Assembly: GCA_036311565.1 (NCBI GenBank)
Contig: JAXJPR010000030.1
Location: 1 to 51,180, forward strand
DNA length: 51,180 nt
Reading direction: 5' to 3'
DNA from: Fimousia sp036311565
GTDB taxonomy: Bacteria > Bacillota > Clostridia > Lachnospirales > Lachnospiraceae
In this document: in pieces, positions 16,256-25,618 of the stretch
How positions within the stretch are numbered: the first letter of the stretch is position 1
How the letters are laid out: the number at the start of each line of letters is the position of its first letter
The notes under the pieces: model-generated
The model's database searches: none
What the model was told of the DNA's origin: nothing
Seen by the model: only the letters and a program-made list of their open reading frames with translations
Program-made: the position numbers and the translations under genes

Positions 16256-17692
16256 ATGCAGAAAAAATTACAGCGTTATTTTGAATGCGAAGCAATTAAA
16301 AAAGAAGAAGAAAAGTTTGATGCAAATGTTAATCGAATGATGAAGATGATCCGAAAATATAAAAAAGACGGCGACATTGATTTGACAGAAGAGCAGAAGC
16401 GTGAAATTGATGAATTTTGGAAAAAATATGAGTTTGCATTTAAGCCGAATTATGACACTTTTAAAATCTATATGAACCGTACTGGAAAGTTTGATCCCAG
16501 GTATCTTCCTCATGGCATCAGACAAAGCTTTTTATCCCATTATCTTTCCGATGAAAACTATCGTGTAGCTTTTCAGAACAAAGCATATTTATCAAAAATC
16601 TACCATAATATTAAGCAGCCAGTCATTGTGATTCGAAAAATTGAAGGAATTTATTATGACAAAGATTATCAGCAGATTTCATTAGAAGAAGCAGTAGACA
16701 TTTGTGAGGAACGGTTAAAAGAAGTAGAAATTGTTATTAAACCAAGTGGTTTATCAGGCGGAAAAGGGGTCGTCTTCTTAAAAAAGGCAACAAAAGAGCA
16801 GTTAAAAGAAGAATTTAAGAAGATTCCGAAACTAATGGTGGTTCAGGAGGCAATCAAACAGCATCTATTTATGGCATCCTTAAATCCATCTACTGTAAAT
16901 ACAGTTCGGTTAACGACCTATCTAAATAAACGGGAAATTATACCTCTTGCGGCTTTAGTAAAGATAGGAAATGCTGAAGTAAGAGTAGATAATTACAAAC
17001 ATGGAGGACATATTCTTGGACTCCATTTAGATGGGACTTCTCTTCCTTATGCATTGAATGTGAATATGGAAAGAGTTACCCAATTGCCTATTGGCATTGA
17101 TTTATCAAAAGGAATCACTATTCCAGGATTTGATAATGTGATTGAAACAGCAAAAAAAGCGCACATACAGACACCAAAAATGAAAATTGTATCATGGGAT
17201 ATTGCCATAGATGAATCAGGAGAGGCAGTGATTATTGAAGCAAACTATGGTGGGGATATGAGAATGCATCAGGCTACCACAGGCCCTATTTTTGGGGATA
17301 TGACAGAAGAAGTCTTAGATCAGTATGTATTGAAAAAATTTAGCCGTCTGAGAGCAAACAGAGAGTATAATTATAAAGAATTTTTTGACCATATTGTGAT
17401 TGTAAAATATGCAGGATTTCAGAAAAAAGTAAAAGTTCCGGAAACTATTCATGGAAAACCAGTAACGTCTATTGGAGAAGATACTTTTTCTGGTTGTGAA
17501 GAAATTACAGAAATTATTTTGCCAAATTCCATTAAGCGTATTTATGACAGAGCATTTTATGGATGTAAAAATCTAGTATCGATTAATGTGCCAAAAAGCT
17601 TAACACATTTTGGAAAATACTGTTTTTACTCTTGTAAACGATTGGACAGAAAAATAAAAGACAGTTTTAAAGAAAAGGTTAAAAAGTCATAA
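16256..17692 (+). CDS. ATP-grasp ligase of the sugar-transfer-associated type with C-terminal BspA-type leucine-rich repeats
   Basis: A 478-residue cytosolic protein without signal peptide. Residues of about 120-370 form an ATP-grasp domain of the kind found beside polysaccharide genes: nucleotide-binding VIKPSGLSGGKGVVFLKK near 160-177, a SLNPSTVNTVRL block near 205-216, the GGHILGLHLDGT block, and metal-binding IIEANYGGDMR near 327. After about residue 380, two to three LRR_5 repeats follow, with motifs such as FSGCEEITEIILPNSI and FYGCKNLVSINVPKSL. The substrate is unknown; the fold joins a carboxylate to an amine or similar group using ATP. The start ATG 16256 follows a modest GGAAAGGG; the ATG at 16249 is out of frame. 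A terminator follows. Confidence 0.75.
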   Translation: MQKKLQRYFECEAIKKEEEKFDANVNRMMKMIRKYKKDGDIDLTEEQKREIDEFWKKYEFAFKPNYDTFKIYMNRTGKFDPRYLPHGIRQSFLSHYLSDENYRVAFQNKAYLSKIYHNIKQPVIVIRKIEGIYYDKDYQQISLEEAVDICEERLKEVEIVIKPSGLSGGKGVVFLKKATKEQLKEEFKKIPKLMVVQEAIKQHLFMASLNPSTVNTVRLTTYLNKREIIPLAALVKIGNAEVRVDNYKHGGHILGLHLDGTSLPYALNVNMERVTQLPIGIDLSKGITIPGFDNVIETAKKAHIQTPKMKIVSWDIAIDESGEAVIIEANYGGDMRMHQATTGPIFGDMTEEVLDQYVLKKFSRLRANREYNYKEFFDHIVIVKYAGFQKKVKVPETIHGKPVTSIGEDTFSGCEEITEIILPNSIKRIYDRAFYGCKNLVSINVPKSLTHFGKYCFYSCKRLDRKIKDSFKEKVKKS

Positions 17693-17707
17693 ATTTATGC
17701 TATCTTT

Positions 17708-17732
17708 GAGAGGAAGAGATTCCTCTCTTTTA
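17708..17732 (+). terminator. Intrinsic terminator
   Basis: GAGAGGAA (17708-17715) pairs perfectly with TTCCTCTC (17720-17727) and is followed by TTTTAT. Confidence 0.8.
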
Positions 17733-17757
17733 TATTAAAATGATTGCAGGAGGTATG

Positions 17758-19245
17758 ATGTTGAAAAATAGAAATACTTTTAGTATGCTGCTTCAGAAAC
17801 TGCTGTCACAGACAGGGCTAAAAAATGCATCTTTATCAGAGAGACTTCAGTACGATGTATCGTATATTAGTAAATGGGTCAGTGGAAGAAATCTCCCATC
17901 TGAAAAAAATATTGATAAAATATCATGGGAAATTGCAAAATATATTGTGGATTCATTGACAAAAGCAAAAGAAGAGACTATGTGTTCTGAGTATAGGACA
18001 ACCGATAAAGCAGAACTAAAAGAAAAGATTTATCAAGAATTAGTGCAGACGTATTATGAGAGCAAAGGAAAGAAAAGAAAAGAAGCAGAAAAAGAATATG
18101 AACATTCGTATGTGTCTCAGATTCCTATGCGAAAACTGATCCAAATGATGAAAATTTCGGATCCAAATGAGCAAGTAGAAACTGAGATTGAAGCAGTCAT
18201 AGATGTATTTGCTATAGAACGGGAAAGCAGATTATTACTTGCCTGTATAGAAAAAGGGCGTTTTTTACTGAAAAAAGAGCATCCAAGTATCCATTTTTCT
18301 ATTATTCTCAATTTAAATGATAAGATTGGAACTGGAAAGAGCGATGCAGTGTATGACTCCATCTTTTTGATTCATATGCTGACGAGTTTTTCTATGATTG
18401 ATTTTCAATTATATAATCAGATGTTTGCGTATGGAAAAGTTCTTTTTGCGGTAAAAGACCAGTTTTTGGTTACTGGATTTTTACAGGAGGAAAAGCAGCA
18501 ATGTCTTGCAGTAACAAAGAGCAATAATCCAACCATCACAGAAGATCTGTATCATAGAATAAAAATGATGCACAGTCAGGAAAGCAGGATGTTCAAAAAA
18601 TCTTCTTTATATGAAATGATGAAAAATTTTGAATATATACAGAATATGTTATCAACGGAAATACGGTGGTTATTGGGACATATGACAGAACTTCTGATGC
18701 CCGATGATCTTTTTGAAGAATTATTAGAAGAACTGCCACAAAATTGGAAAGATCATAGGAATGACTTGAGAAAAGCCCATAATCTTTCCAGTAATATTTT
18801 AAAAAACTCTAACATTCATATCATGATTTATGAATCTGCATTTACCAATTTTATCATATCCGGAGAATTAGATTTTTATAATCATTGTTTGTACTTAACG
18901 GTGGAACAGAGAATGAAGATGTTAAAATATTTTTCTCAGATTCTTCACGATGAAAATGGAGAAAAAATTAAATTAGTAGAAGGTGGTTTTAGCACTGATT
19001 TTCAGTATATTACCAATCCGTGCATGTTTTTATCTTCATCTGTATGTTATTTAAGATTAGAAAACGGTTGTTATAAAAATAATATTCTTGTCCTGAATGA
19101 TAAATCTTTAAAAGATATGTTCAACCAGTTTTATGATGAAATCTGGAATCATAGACCAGATGTCGTTTTAGAAGGAAGAGAAGCAGTATGCGAAAGAATG
19201 GATCAACATATTCAGTCTGTAAGAGTACTGGCAAAAATGGAATAG
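17758..19245 (+). CDS. HTH (XRE-like) protein with a large unknown C-terminal domain
   Basis: About 495 residues. The N-terminal 60 residues look like an XRE-type helix-turn-helix, with ASLSERLQYDVSYISKWVSG as the core. The remaining 400 residues are hydrophilic with no motif I recognise and no membrane span. AGGAGG at 17748-17753 is only one base from an ATG at 17755, so ATG 17758 (spacing 4) or TTG 17761 (spacing 7) is the likelier start than ATG 17740. It lies between an ATP-grasp gene and a GltS-type transporter gene and may be a local regulator, which is inference from position. Confidence 0.65.
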   Translation: MLKNRNTFSMLLQKLLSQTGLKNASLSERLQYDVSYISKWVSGRNLPSEKNIDKISWEIAKYIVDSLTKAKEETMCSEYRTTDKAELKEKIYQELVQTYYESKGKKRKEAEKEYEHSYVSQIPMRKLIQMMKISDPNEQVETEIEAVIDVFAIERESRLLLACIEKGRFLLKKEHPSIHFSIILNLNDKIGTGKSDAVYDSIFLIHMLTSFSMIDFQLYNQMFAYGKVLFAVKDQFLVTGFLQEEKQQCLAVTKSNNPTITEDLYHRIKMMHSQESRMFKKSSLYEMMKNFEYIQNMLSTEIRWLLGHMTELLMPDDLFEELLEELPQNWKDHRNDLRKAHNLSSNILKNSNIHIMIYESAFTNFIISGELDFYNHCLYLTVEQRMKMLKYFSQILHDENGEKIKLVEGGFSTDFQYITNPCMFLSSSVCYLRLENGCYKNNILVLNDKSLKDMFNQFYDEIWNHRPDVVLEGREAVCERMDQHIQSVRVLAKME

Positions 19246-19285
19246 TGTGAATTTATTTGTGCCATATTGATTCATAAAAATTCAA

Positions 19286-19314
19286 TTACATTCATGTCAT
19301 GGATAACGTATAAT
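19286..19314 (+). promoter_or_regulatory. Promoter of the GltS-type transporter gene
   Basis: TTACAT (19286-19291) and a perfect TATAAT (19309-19314) are 17 bases apart; the leader is about 80 bases. Confidence 0.6.
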
Positions 19315-19400
19315 GTAAAAAGTGTTATAAAATAGTTACAAAAATATTACAAAAAATATATGAATGTGTGATGTCAGTATGATGACAATGGAGGTAGGAA

Positions 19401-20795
19401 ATGAATAGTACGATGATTGCATTGGGAATTGCCAGTGTTATGATTATGTTAGGCCTTTGGCTGAGAGCGAAAGTAAAACCATTGGGAAAAATGCTTGTTC
19501 CAACTTGTGTTATTGGTGGAATATTAGGATTGATCTTTATGAATGTAATTGCACCACATATCCCAATGGGTGGCGTGGATGTTGATATCTATACAAATAT
19601 TGTAAATGTATTGTTTACTATTTCATTTATTGCGATTGGTCTTTCATCAAGTGAGGAAGAAAAAACAGAGAAAAATGCAGATGGCAAAAAGCAAAGCGGA
19701 ATGGTTCGCGGAGCTCTTGGTATGGGAATTATTTGGAGTTTGTTATATGGATTAACGTCCATTATTGGAGTGCTTTTGATCGGTATCATTGGAAAACCTT
19801 TAGGTATGGATGCCATGTATGGAATTTTGATTCCATTTGGATTCTGTCAGGGGCCAGGACAGGCAGCTACATACGGAACTATTTTTGCAGACCTGTATGG
19901 ATATCAGAATGCGGATATGGTAGCAATTAGTTTTGCAGTAATTGGATTTATTTTTGCATTCTTATTCGGTGTGCCGCTTGCAAAATATGGAATTAAGAAA
20001 GGATATACAAAATATAAAACAACCATTAATGAGTCTGTAGAACGTGGAATTTTATATCCAAAAGAACAGAAAGAATCTATGGGAACGGTGACAACACACA
20101 GTGCCAATATTGAATCTTTGGCAGTACATGTTGCAGTAATCTGCATCTGCTATTTATTAGGATTAGGGATTGCGGAAGTGATTGCAATGATTCCAGCTGT
20201 TGGAGAATCTTTTGCCGCAATGACATTCTTATGGGGTATGATGGCTGCAAGCATTGTAAAATCCATTATGAAAAAATTAGGTATTTACTATCTGCTGAGC
20301 AGTCCAATGGTTGGTAAAATCACAGGGCTTACTTCTGATTATCTGGTAGTATGTGCATTTATGGCAATTCAAATGAGTACAATTGGTGTTTGGATTGTAC
20401 CGATTTTAGTAGAATGTCTGATTTGTGCAATTATAACATTTGTAATTTGCTTCTATTTTGGTGCAAGATTAGGAAGTGACCATGACTTTGAAAGAATTTT
20501 GGGACTTTATGGAACATCCACAGGAACAGTACCTAGTGGGGTAGCTCTGGTACGTATGGTAGATACCAGATTAAAAACACCAACAACCATTGAACTAGGT
20601 ATGATGAACATGGCTATGATGCTTAATACACCAGTGATGATTTTAATTACTTTAGCGGGACTTGGTACTATTTCACTGATGCCTGCATTGGCTGGCATTG
20701 CAGTGTGTATTATAGTATTTCTGATTTTATTAAAAGTAACAGGGTGCTGGAGAAAACCAGAATTTACATTAAAAAATGGATATGTGAACAAATAA
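19401..20795 (+). CDS. Sodium:glutamate symporter (GltS/ESS) family transporter
   Basis: A 464-residue polytopic membrane protein with roughly ten hydrophobic segments in two similar halves. The first half has FGFCQGPGQAATYGTIFADLYG followed by a span and the LAKYGIKKGYTKYK loop, which matches the re-entrant loop region of GltS proteins. The second half repeats the pattern in FERILGLYGTSTGTVPSGVA. A charged cytosolic loop (about 84-101) separates early spans. GltS proteins import glutamate with sodium; the actual substrate here could be another carboxylate. The start follows GGAGGTAGG, with its own promoter. Position between ATP-grasp and CapA-like genes may hint at a glutamate supply role, which is inference. 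Confidence 0.7.
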   Translation: MNSTMIALGIASVMIMLGLWLRAKVKPLGKMLVPTCVIGGILGLIFMNVIAPHIPMGGVDVDIYTNIVNVLFTISFIAIGLSSSEEEKTEKNADGKKQSGMVRGALGMGIIWSLLYGLTSIIGVLLIGIIGKPLGMDAMYGILIPFGFCQGPGQAATYGTIFADLYGYQNADMVAISFAVIGFIFAFLFGVPLAKYGIKKGYTKYKTTINESVERGILYPKEQKESMGTVTTHSANIESLAVHVAVICICYLLGLGIAEVIAMIPAVGESFAAMTFLWGMMAASIVKSIMKKLGIYYLLSSPMVGKITGLTSDYLVVCAFMAIQMSTIGVWIVPILVECLICAIITFVICFYFGARLGSDHDFERILGLYGTSTGTVPSGVALVRMVDTRLKTPTTIELGMMNMAMMLNTPVMILITLAGLGTISLMPALAGIAVCIIVFLILLKVTGCWRKPEFTLKNGYVNK

Positions 20796-20947
20796 GGGAA
20801 AAGGATAATTCAATACTAGAAAAAAAGAACAGTTGAACAGGTTCTTACAATAGAGAGCTAGGTAGTTATAATTGGATTATGGTATATGGTACAAAAAATA
20901 ATCCGATATAAATAGATTCATTTAGTAGATGAAAATGGAAAGATAGA

Positions 20948-20987
20948 CTGACCTCAATAAGTGTAATTTATTGGAGGTCAGTTTTTT
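20948..20987 (+). terminator. Intrinsic terminator
   Basis: CTGACCTCAATAA (20948-20960) pairs with TTATTGGAGGTCAG (20968-20981), with one bulged base, and is followed by six T. It ends the GltS transcript before the opposite-strand acyltransferase. Confidence 0.85.
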
Positions 20988-21061
20988 AGTGGAGATATAT
21001 AGTTTTAAACTTAAGAAAAAAGTGGTTCAAGTATTCTAAAACGGCTGTTCCATAATCTGGC

Positions 21062-22189
21062 TTATTGGAGCAACTCACGAAGCAATCCGGTTTTTTGTTC
21101 AATGAACAACAGTGCGATAAAAAGAATAAGTACTATAAATAGCAACATTTTTTTCGTGTAATCAGGATGGTTCTTATCATCGATCATAATTAGATTAGTA
21201 ATATTTGAGACTAAATCTTCGTATCGATTAGCAATTGCTGAAGAACCAAGAATGAAAAGTGTTAAAATTGAGATAACTGCTGATATAGCAATATAATAAA
21301 GATGATAATTTTCTAAAGGAAGGTAAGTTGCAAATAATAAAGGAAAAATCCGATGAAACAAATAGATAGTTAGCGAATTTGCTCCCCACCTAGTGATAAA
21401 GGGAATTTTTTTGTGTGGAATAATTAAAATTAGTCCAATAATCATCATACTTGCTATTATAAGAATGCACATTCTGATTGTACTATCATAGATAGGAGTC
21501 TTATAAGCCTGCATCATTTCCTGATTAGTAGTAACATGGAAGCTATTTAATTTGTAACAAATTAAATATGTAATAAATACAAGAATGCCACAACCTGTTA
21601 ATTTATAAAGGAAAGGGATTTTTTTATTTACTAAATCTTTTTTACCCATCTTCAATAAGTAACCACCAATAAAGAATGGATAAAATGCAATTGTTCGTGC
21701 CAAGGCAAAGGTATTATCAATTTCAGTTGAGAAGCCTACAGCCAATGAAAGGATGACACTAAGTAGAAAAATATGGCGGATTTTTGATAAATGAGGAAGC
21801 GTAATTCTCCAAATAATCAATGATAGCATATACCAGCAGGAATAATAGGGTTTTAATAAACGCAATGAATTATCCATGATAAAATAACTATAGAACATCA
21901 TCATAGTATTTATTATGAAATAAGATACAGATAGCTGAATTATATTTTTCCAGGGAAAGGGGCTTTTTACACTGCTTAAATATCCAGACACAAAAATAAA
22001 AGCAGGCATATGAAACATATAAATATATCTTACCAATGTGTTGGATACAGGTTGATAGCGATATGCCCATAAATAATGTGCAAAGACCACAAGTATAATT
22101 AGAATACCTTTAAAATTGTCCCAGTAGGGATTTCTTTTTTGTAAATTGATATATAAAAACTGCCGAAAGTATAGAAAGGTATATGGCAT
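21062..22189 (-). CDS. Membrane-bound acyltransferase (acyltransferase 3/OafA type)
   Basis: About 375 residues with about ten hydrophobic segments. The family hallmark is RNPYWDNFKGILIILVVFAH near the N-terminus, where the Asp and the downstream His are the usual active-site positions, followed by YMFHMPAFIFVSGYL. Such proteins move acetyl or other acyl groups onto extracellular glycans or cell-wall polymers. The start is uncertain: no clear ribosome binding site precedes ATG 22189, and a TTG at 22219 extends the frame by ten residues. It is the only leftward gene in the envelope-like block and abuts the divergent CapA-like gene with almost no intergenic space. Confidence 0.82.
   Translation of the reverse strand: MPYTFLYFRQFLYINLQKRNPYWDNFKGILIILVVFAHYLWAYRYQPVSNTLVRYIYMFHMPAFIFVSGYLSSVKSPFPWKNIIQLSVSYFIINTMMMFYSYFIMDNSLRLLKPYYSCWYMLSLIIWRITLPHLSKIRHIFLLSVILSLAVGFSTEIDNTFALARTIAFYPFFIGGYLLKMGKKDLVNKKIPFLYKLTGCGILVFITYLICYKLNSFHVTTNQEMMQAYKTPIYDSTIRMCILIIASMMIIGLILIIPHKKIPFITRWGANSLTIYLFHRIFPLLFATYLPLENYHLYYIAISAVISILTLFILGSSAIANRYEDLVSNITNLIMIDDKNHPDYTKKMLLFIVLILFIALLFIEQKTGLLRELLQ
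22146..22175 (+). promoter_or_regulatory. Possible promoter of the CapA-like gene inside the acyltransferase 5' end
   Basis: TTGATA (22146-22151) and TATAGA (22170-22175) are 18 bases apart, with a leader of about 38 bases. Because the two divergent genes leave no intergenic region, a promoter for the rightward gene must overlap leftward coding DNA. Confidence 0.4.
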
Positions 22190-22219
22190 TAAATTGCAGA
22201 TCAGGAGGGGGAAAGCCAA

Positions 22220-24085
22220 ATGAAGAAGAAATTCAATATTGATGACTATGAGTATAAAAGTCCAAGCTATATGCTTAGAATGGATAATAAATATATTGTA
22301 GATGAAGAATCTTATCGAAAAGAAAGTAGATACTACTATGATAAAGAAGAAGAAATTTTCCGTTCAAAAGAGGGAAAAAAAGATAAAATTTCGCTATTAT
22401 TTGCTGGGGATTTATTATGTCAGGAGAATATGTTAACCAGTTATTGTGTTGGGGGAAGGAGACATGATTTTACATTGTGTTTTGATTATATTCGGCCATT
22501 ATTAAAATCTGCAGATTTTGCTGCGGGGAATCTGGAAACACCCATTTCCCATACAGCACCCTACCGAGGGGATATTATTACTCATGAAGGACCATTCTAC
22601 TGTAATGCACCATTATCTTATTTAAGTGCATTAAAATATGCAGGATTTGATATGTTGACAACAGAGAATAATCATGCGTTAGATGCAGGAGCCCGTGGAT
22701 TATATGAGACAATTATAAATACCAAAAAATATGATTTTATACAAACCGGTACCTTTATTGAAAAAGGCGATAAATTTGTTATTGTAGACATTTGTGGTTT
22801 CAAAATAGGATTCACAGCATTTGGCAGGACGTATAATTTGATGCAAAAAAATCTGACAAAAAAAGGAAGAATTACATTATTAAATACTTTTTCTGAAAAT
22901 AGGGCGCAGACAGTTTATAATGCCATGAAAGAAAAAGGGGCGGAATATACAATTTGTTTTCCACATTGGGGCAAAGAATTTTCAACAGAAATTGTAGATA
23001 AACAAAGAAATGCGGCGGATATTTTGACAAAGATTGGTTTTGATCTGGTTGCAGGATCTCATCCTCATTTAATACAACAGTTTGAATATATGAATAAGAA
23101 ACCGGTAGTATTTTCTTTGGGAAATATTATGACACATTTGAACGTAAATGAAAGGTGGATGGATACCCAATATCCAATGTTATGCCATCTGGAACTGATA
23201 CGCAAAGATGAAAAAATTATTCCAAACATTGATTTTATTCCATGCAGAATATTAAAAGGTTTTCATAATATTCCATTTACAGTTGTTCCATATAATAATA
23301 ATTTGGGGTTGTCACAGGAATTTTTTGATGAATTAAAAGATACTCCATCGGCGGTAGCCAGAATGCTTCATTTAGATAAGGAAAAATTGAATATAAATTA
23401 TCCAATTCGAAAAGAAGAATTAGATATTATGAAGAAAGCGGAAGGCGAGCAGAAAAATCGAGTTGTCCAAATAGCCGGGATACAAGCCATTGCAGAAAAG
23501 CCAATATTTGATAAAGAAAAGGTAAAAGAAGATTTTCTGAAAAAAGGATTTTTAAAGAAAAATCCAGAAGAATATTGGGTTGGTCCAGGGGGGATTTATA
23601 AAATTTATAGGGAGCATGCAGAATTTGTGAATTTAGCTTCTTCTACGGCAATTTTAAGAATGTATCATACGGTAGAGAATTTGCCAGTAACGAAAGTAAG
23701 TAATTTTATAAGAAAGGATAATAATATTCGTGTTATTTATTTGAGTAAATATACAGAAGAAGTGGCGGAAAAGGCATTCCAGCACTTTCATAATTTAGAG
23801 AGTGTAAGATTTTATTCGGAATTAAAGAAGATTGGGAAAAAAGCATTTGCAAATTGTCCGAAATTAACAGGTCTTGTTTTTCCAAAATCATTAGAAGTAA
23901 TTGGGGATAAGGCATTTGCTGATTGTGGATGTCTATATAGTGCTAAGATACCATCTACCGTAAAAGAAATTGGGAAGAATACTTTTATGGGATGTAAGAA
24001 TCTGGTTATTTATTGTGAAGAGGGTTCTTATGTTGATCTATATGCAAAAAGCAATCATATTGCTGTGAAATATATGCCATTATAG
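22220..24085 (+). CDS. CapA-like metallophosphatase-fold protein with C-terminal BspA-type leucine-rich repeats
   Basis: A 621-residue protein. Residues of about 55-320 match the CapA/PGA_cap domain of poly-gamma-glutamate synthesis proteins: LLFAGDLLCQ near the start, AAGNLETPIS, TTENNHALDAG, CFPHWGKEF, and AGSHPHLIQQFEYMNKKPV with VVFSLGN. These supply the metal-site Asp, Asn, Glu and His residues of the metallophosphatase fold. About 510-615 form LRR_5 repeats (AFQHFHNLESVRFY, AFANCPKLTGLVFPKSLE, AFADCGCLYSAKIPSTVK). Most CapA proteins are exported or anchored, but no signal peptide or span is visible here. The start follows AGGAGGGG at 22203-22210. An ATP-grasp gene follows after 18 bases, suggesting a two-gene operon. 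Its reaction is unknown. Confidence 0.8.
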   Translation: MKKKFNIDDYEYKSPSYMLRMDNKYIVDEESYRKESRYYYDKEEEIFRSKEGKKDKISLLFAGDLLCQENMLTSYCVGGRRHDFTLCFDYIRPLLKSADFAAGNLETPISHTAPYRGDIITHEGPFYCNAPLSYLSALKYAGFDMLTTENNHALDAGARGLYETIINTKKYDFIQTGTFIEKGDKFVIVDICGFKIGFTAFGRTYNLMQKNLTKKGRITLLNTFSENRAQTVYNAMKEKGAEYTICFPHWGKEFSTEIVDKQRNAADILTKIGFDLVAGSHPHLIQQFEYMNKKPVVFSLGNIMTHLNVNERWMDTQYPMLCHLELIRKDEKIIPNIDFIPCRILKGFHNIPFTVVPYNNNLGLSQEFFDELKDTPSAVARMLHLDKEKLNINYPIRKEELDIMKKAEGEQKNRVVQIAGIQAIAEKPIFDKEKVKEDFLKKGFLKKNPEEYWVGPGGIYKIYREHAEFVNLASSTAILRMYHTVENLPVTKVSNFIRKDNNIRVIYLSKYTEEVAEKAFQHFHNLESVRFYSELKKIGKKAFANCPKLTGLVFPKSLEVIGDKAFADCGCLYSAKIPSTVKEIGKNTFMGCKNLVIYCEEGSYVDLYAKSNHIAVKYMPL

Positions 24086-24103
24086 TAAGATAGGAGAAGG
24101 AAT

Positions 24104-25438
24104 ATGGAAAATACAAAGAATACTATAAAAGTAACCATGGGTCCAATGAATGCCCCGTTTGAGGATCACCCATGCACAATTATTGCAACATGTGAATTAT
24201 TAGGAACACCGCTTCCATATTATGCAATTTGTAAAAATCAGCCATCAAAATATATTCCAGGAGGAGTTTTGACTGGAAAGTTGAGCGATATAAAAAAACG
24301 TCTTGGAAGCAGGATGCCGTTGATGGATGCAGATGAATTAAAAAAGGTACGTCGATTATTTAGAAGAAAATATAAATCGCAGGAAAATTTAAAATTTACC
24401 AAAACGGATCTAACAGTATATTTTTGTGATTGGCTGTTGTTTGCCCGCGGAAGAGGCTTTTCTTATAACGATTATTTTGACTTTGAATTTTATAATAAAG
24501 AACCAGAAGTCAGAGATACTTTTTTGAGTGAGGGATATCGCGAAAGACTATTTAAAGCATGTGCGAATAAAGAGTATCGTAAAATATTTGCGCAAAAGAC
24601 ATTATTCAATGAAAAATTTTCAAAATATGTGAAAAGAGATTGGCTGGATGCCAGAAAATGTACGTTTGAGGAATTTCAGATTTTTATTGAAAAGCATGAA
24701 GAGTTTTTTGGGAAGCCGATTGTTGGAAGTTCTGGTATTGGAGCGAGAACGATTCGAAGAGATGAAGGTAGTCCTGAAAATTTATATGAGATGTGTAAAA
24801 ATAATAAATTGATTTTAGAAGAATTAATTGTACAGCACGATGAAATTGCAGAATTTAATTCTAGCACGTTAAATACGGTACGTGTGAATACGTTATTATG
24901 TGCAGATGGAGTGCCAAGAATCGTATTAACAGTAGCTCGTTTCGGACGTTCGGGGAATTGTGTTGATAATTTCCATAATGGAGGCGTTGGAGCGATTGTT
25001 GATATCGAAACTGGTAAAATCATAACAGAGGCAATTAATCGGAGTCATATTAGGACAAAAGTCCACCCGGATTCTAAAAAAGAATTTTTAGGATTCCAAT
25101 ATCCAGAATGGGATCGCATTAAAAAAGCAGTATGTGAAGCGGCACTTATGATTCCGGAAGTGCGAAATGTTGGATGGGATGTGGCAGTTACGAAAGATGG
25201 TAATATAGAGTTTGTAGAAGGAAATTGCAAACCTAGTTTTGATGTGTTACAGTCCCCAGATCAGCTTGGAAGAAGATTTCGTTATGAACCATATCTTCCA
25301 GATCTAGAAGCATTAAAAGGAATTGAGACGGAAGAAATAGAACCATTGGTTGTACACACAAAACAGCCTGTTGTTCGTAAAATAAAACGTAAAGCTAGAA
25401 AGATTACAAGAAAAATCAAGAGAAAAATTGGTAAATAG
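24104..25438 (+). CDS. ATP-grasp ligase of the sugar-transfer-associated type
   Basis: A 444-residue protein related to the ligase at 16256-17692 but without leucine-rich repeats. The ATP-grasp region covers about 170-400: nucleotide-binding FGKPIVGSSGIGARTIRR, the FNSSTLNTVRVNTLL block, HNGGVGAIVDIETG, and metal-binding EFVEGNCKPSFD near residue 370. The C-terminal tail of about 30 residues is very basic (repeated KRK and RK), which may bind nucleic acid, phospholipid heads or an acidic polymer. The N-terminal 100 residues contain a NAPFEDHPCTIIATCELLG block I do not recognise. It sits 18 bases after the CapA-like gene and probably shares its transcript. The substrate is unknown. Confidence 0.75.
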   Translation: MENTKNTIKVTMGPMNAPFEDHPCTIIATCELLGTPLPYYAICKNQPSKYIPGGVLTGKLSDIKKRLGSRMPLMDADELKKVRRLFRRKYKSQENLKFTKTDLTVYFCDWLLFARGRGFSYNDYFDFEFYNKEPEVRDTFLSEGYRERLFKACANKEYRKIFAQKTLFNEKFSKYVKRDWLDARKCTFEEFQIFIEKHEEFFGKPIVGSSGIGARTIRRDEGSPENLYEMCKNNKLILEELIVQHDEIAEFNSSTLNTVRVNTLLCADGVPRIVLTVARFGRSGNCVDNFHNGGVGAIVDIETGKIITEAINRSHIRTKVHPDSKKEFLGFQYPEWDRIKKAVCEAALMIPEVRNVGWDVAVTKDGNIEFVEGNCKPSFDVLQSPDQLGRRFRYEPYLPDLEALKGIETEEIEPLVVHTKQPVVRKIKRKARKITRKIKRKIGK

Positions 25439-25563
25439 AAATACCCGTAGGGGGTCATCACATCAAAATGAGATATATCATAGATGTGATGGCTCCTTGA
25501 TTATTAAGAATCAATTTCTTGGAGATCAAAGAAGATTAGACACCATAATGATAGAAATAAAAA

Positions 25564-25618
25564 CAAAAAAGTATTGTCATGCGAACAATGGCATCGCTTG
25601 TATGACAATACTTTTTAT
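25564..25618. terminator. Bidirectional terminator between convergent genes
   Basis: GTATTGTCAT (25571-25580) pairs with ATGACAATAC (25602-25611), with a second inner stem GCGA/TCGC. A-runs on the left and TTTTTATTT on the right let it stop both the rightward ATP-grasp and leftward esterase transcripts. Confidence 0.85.
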
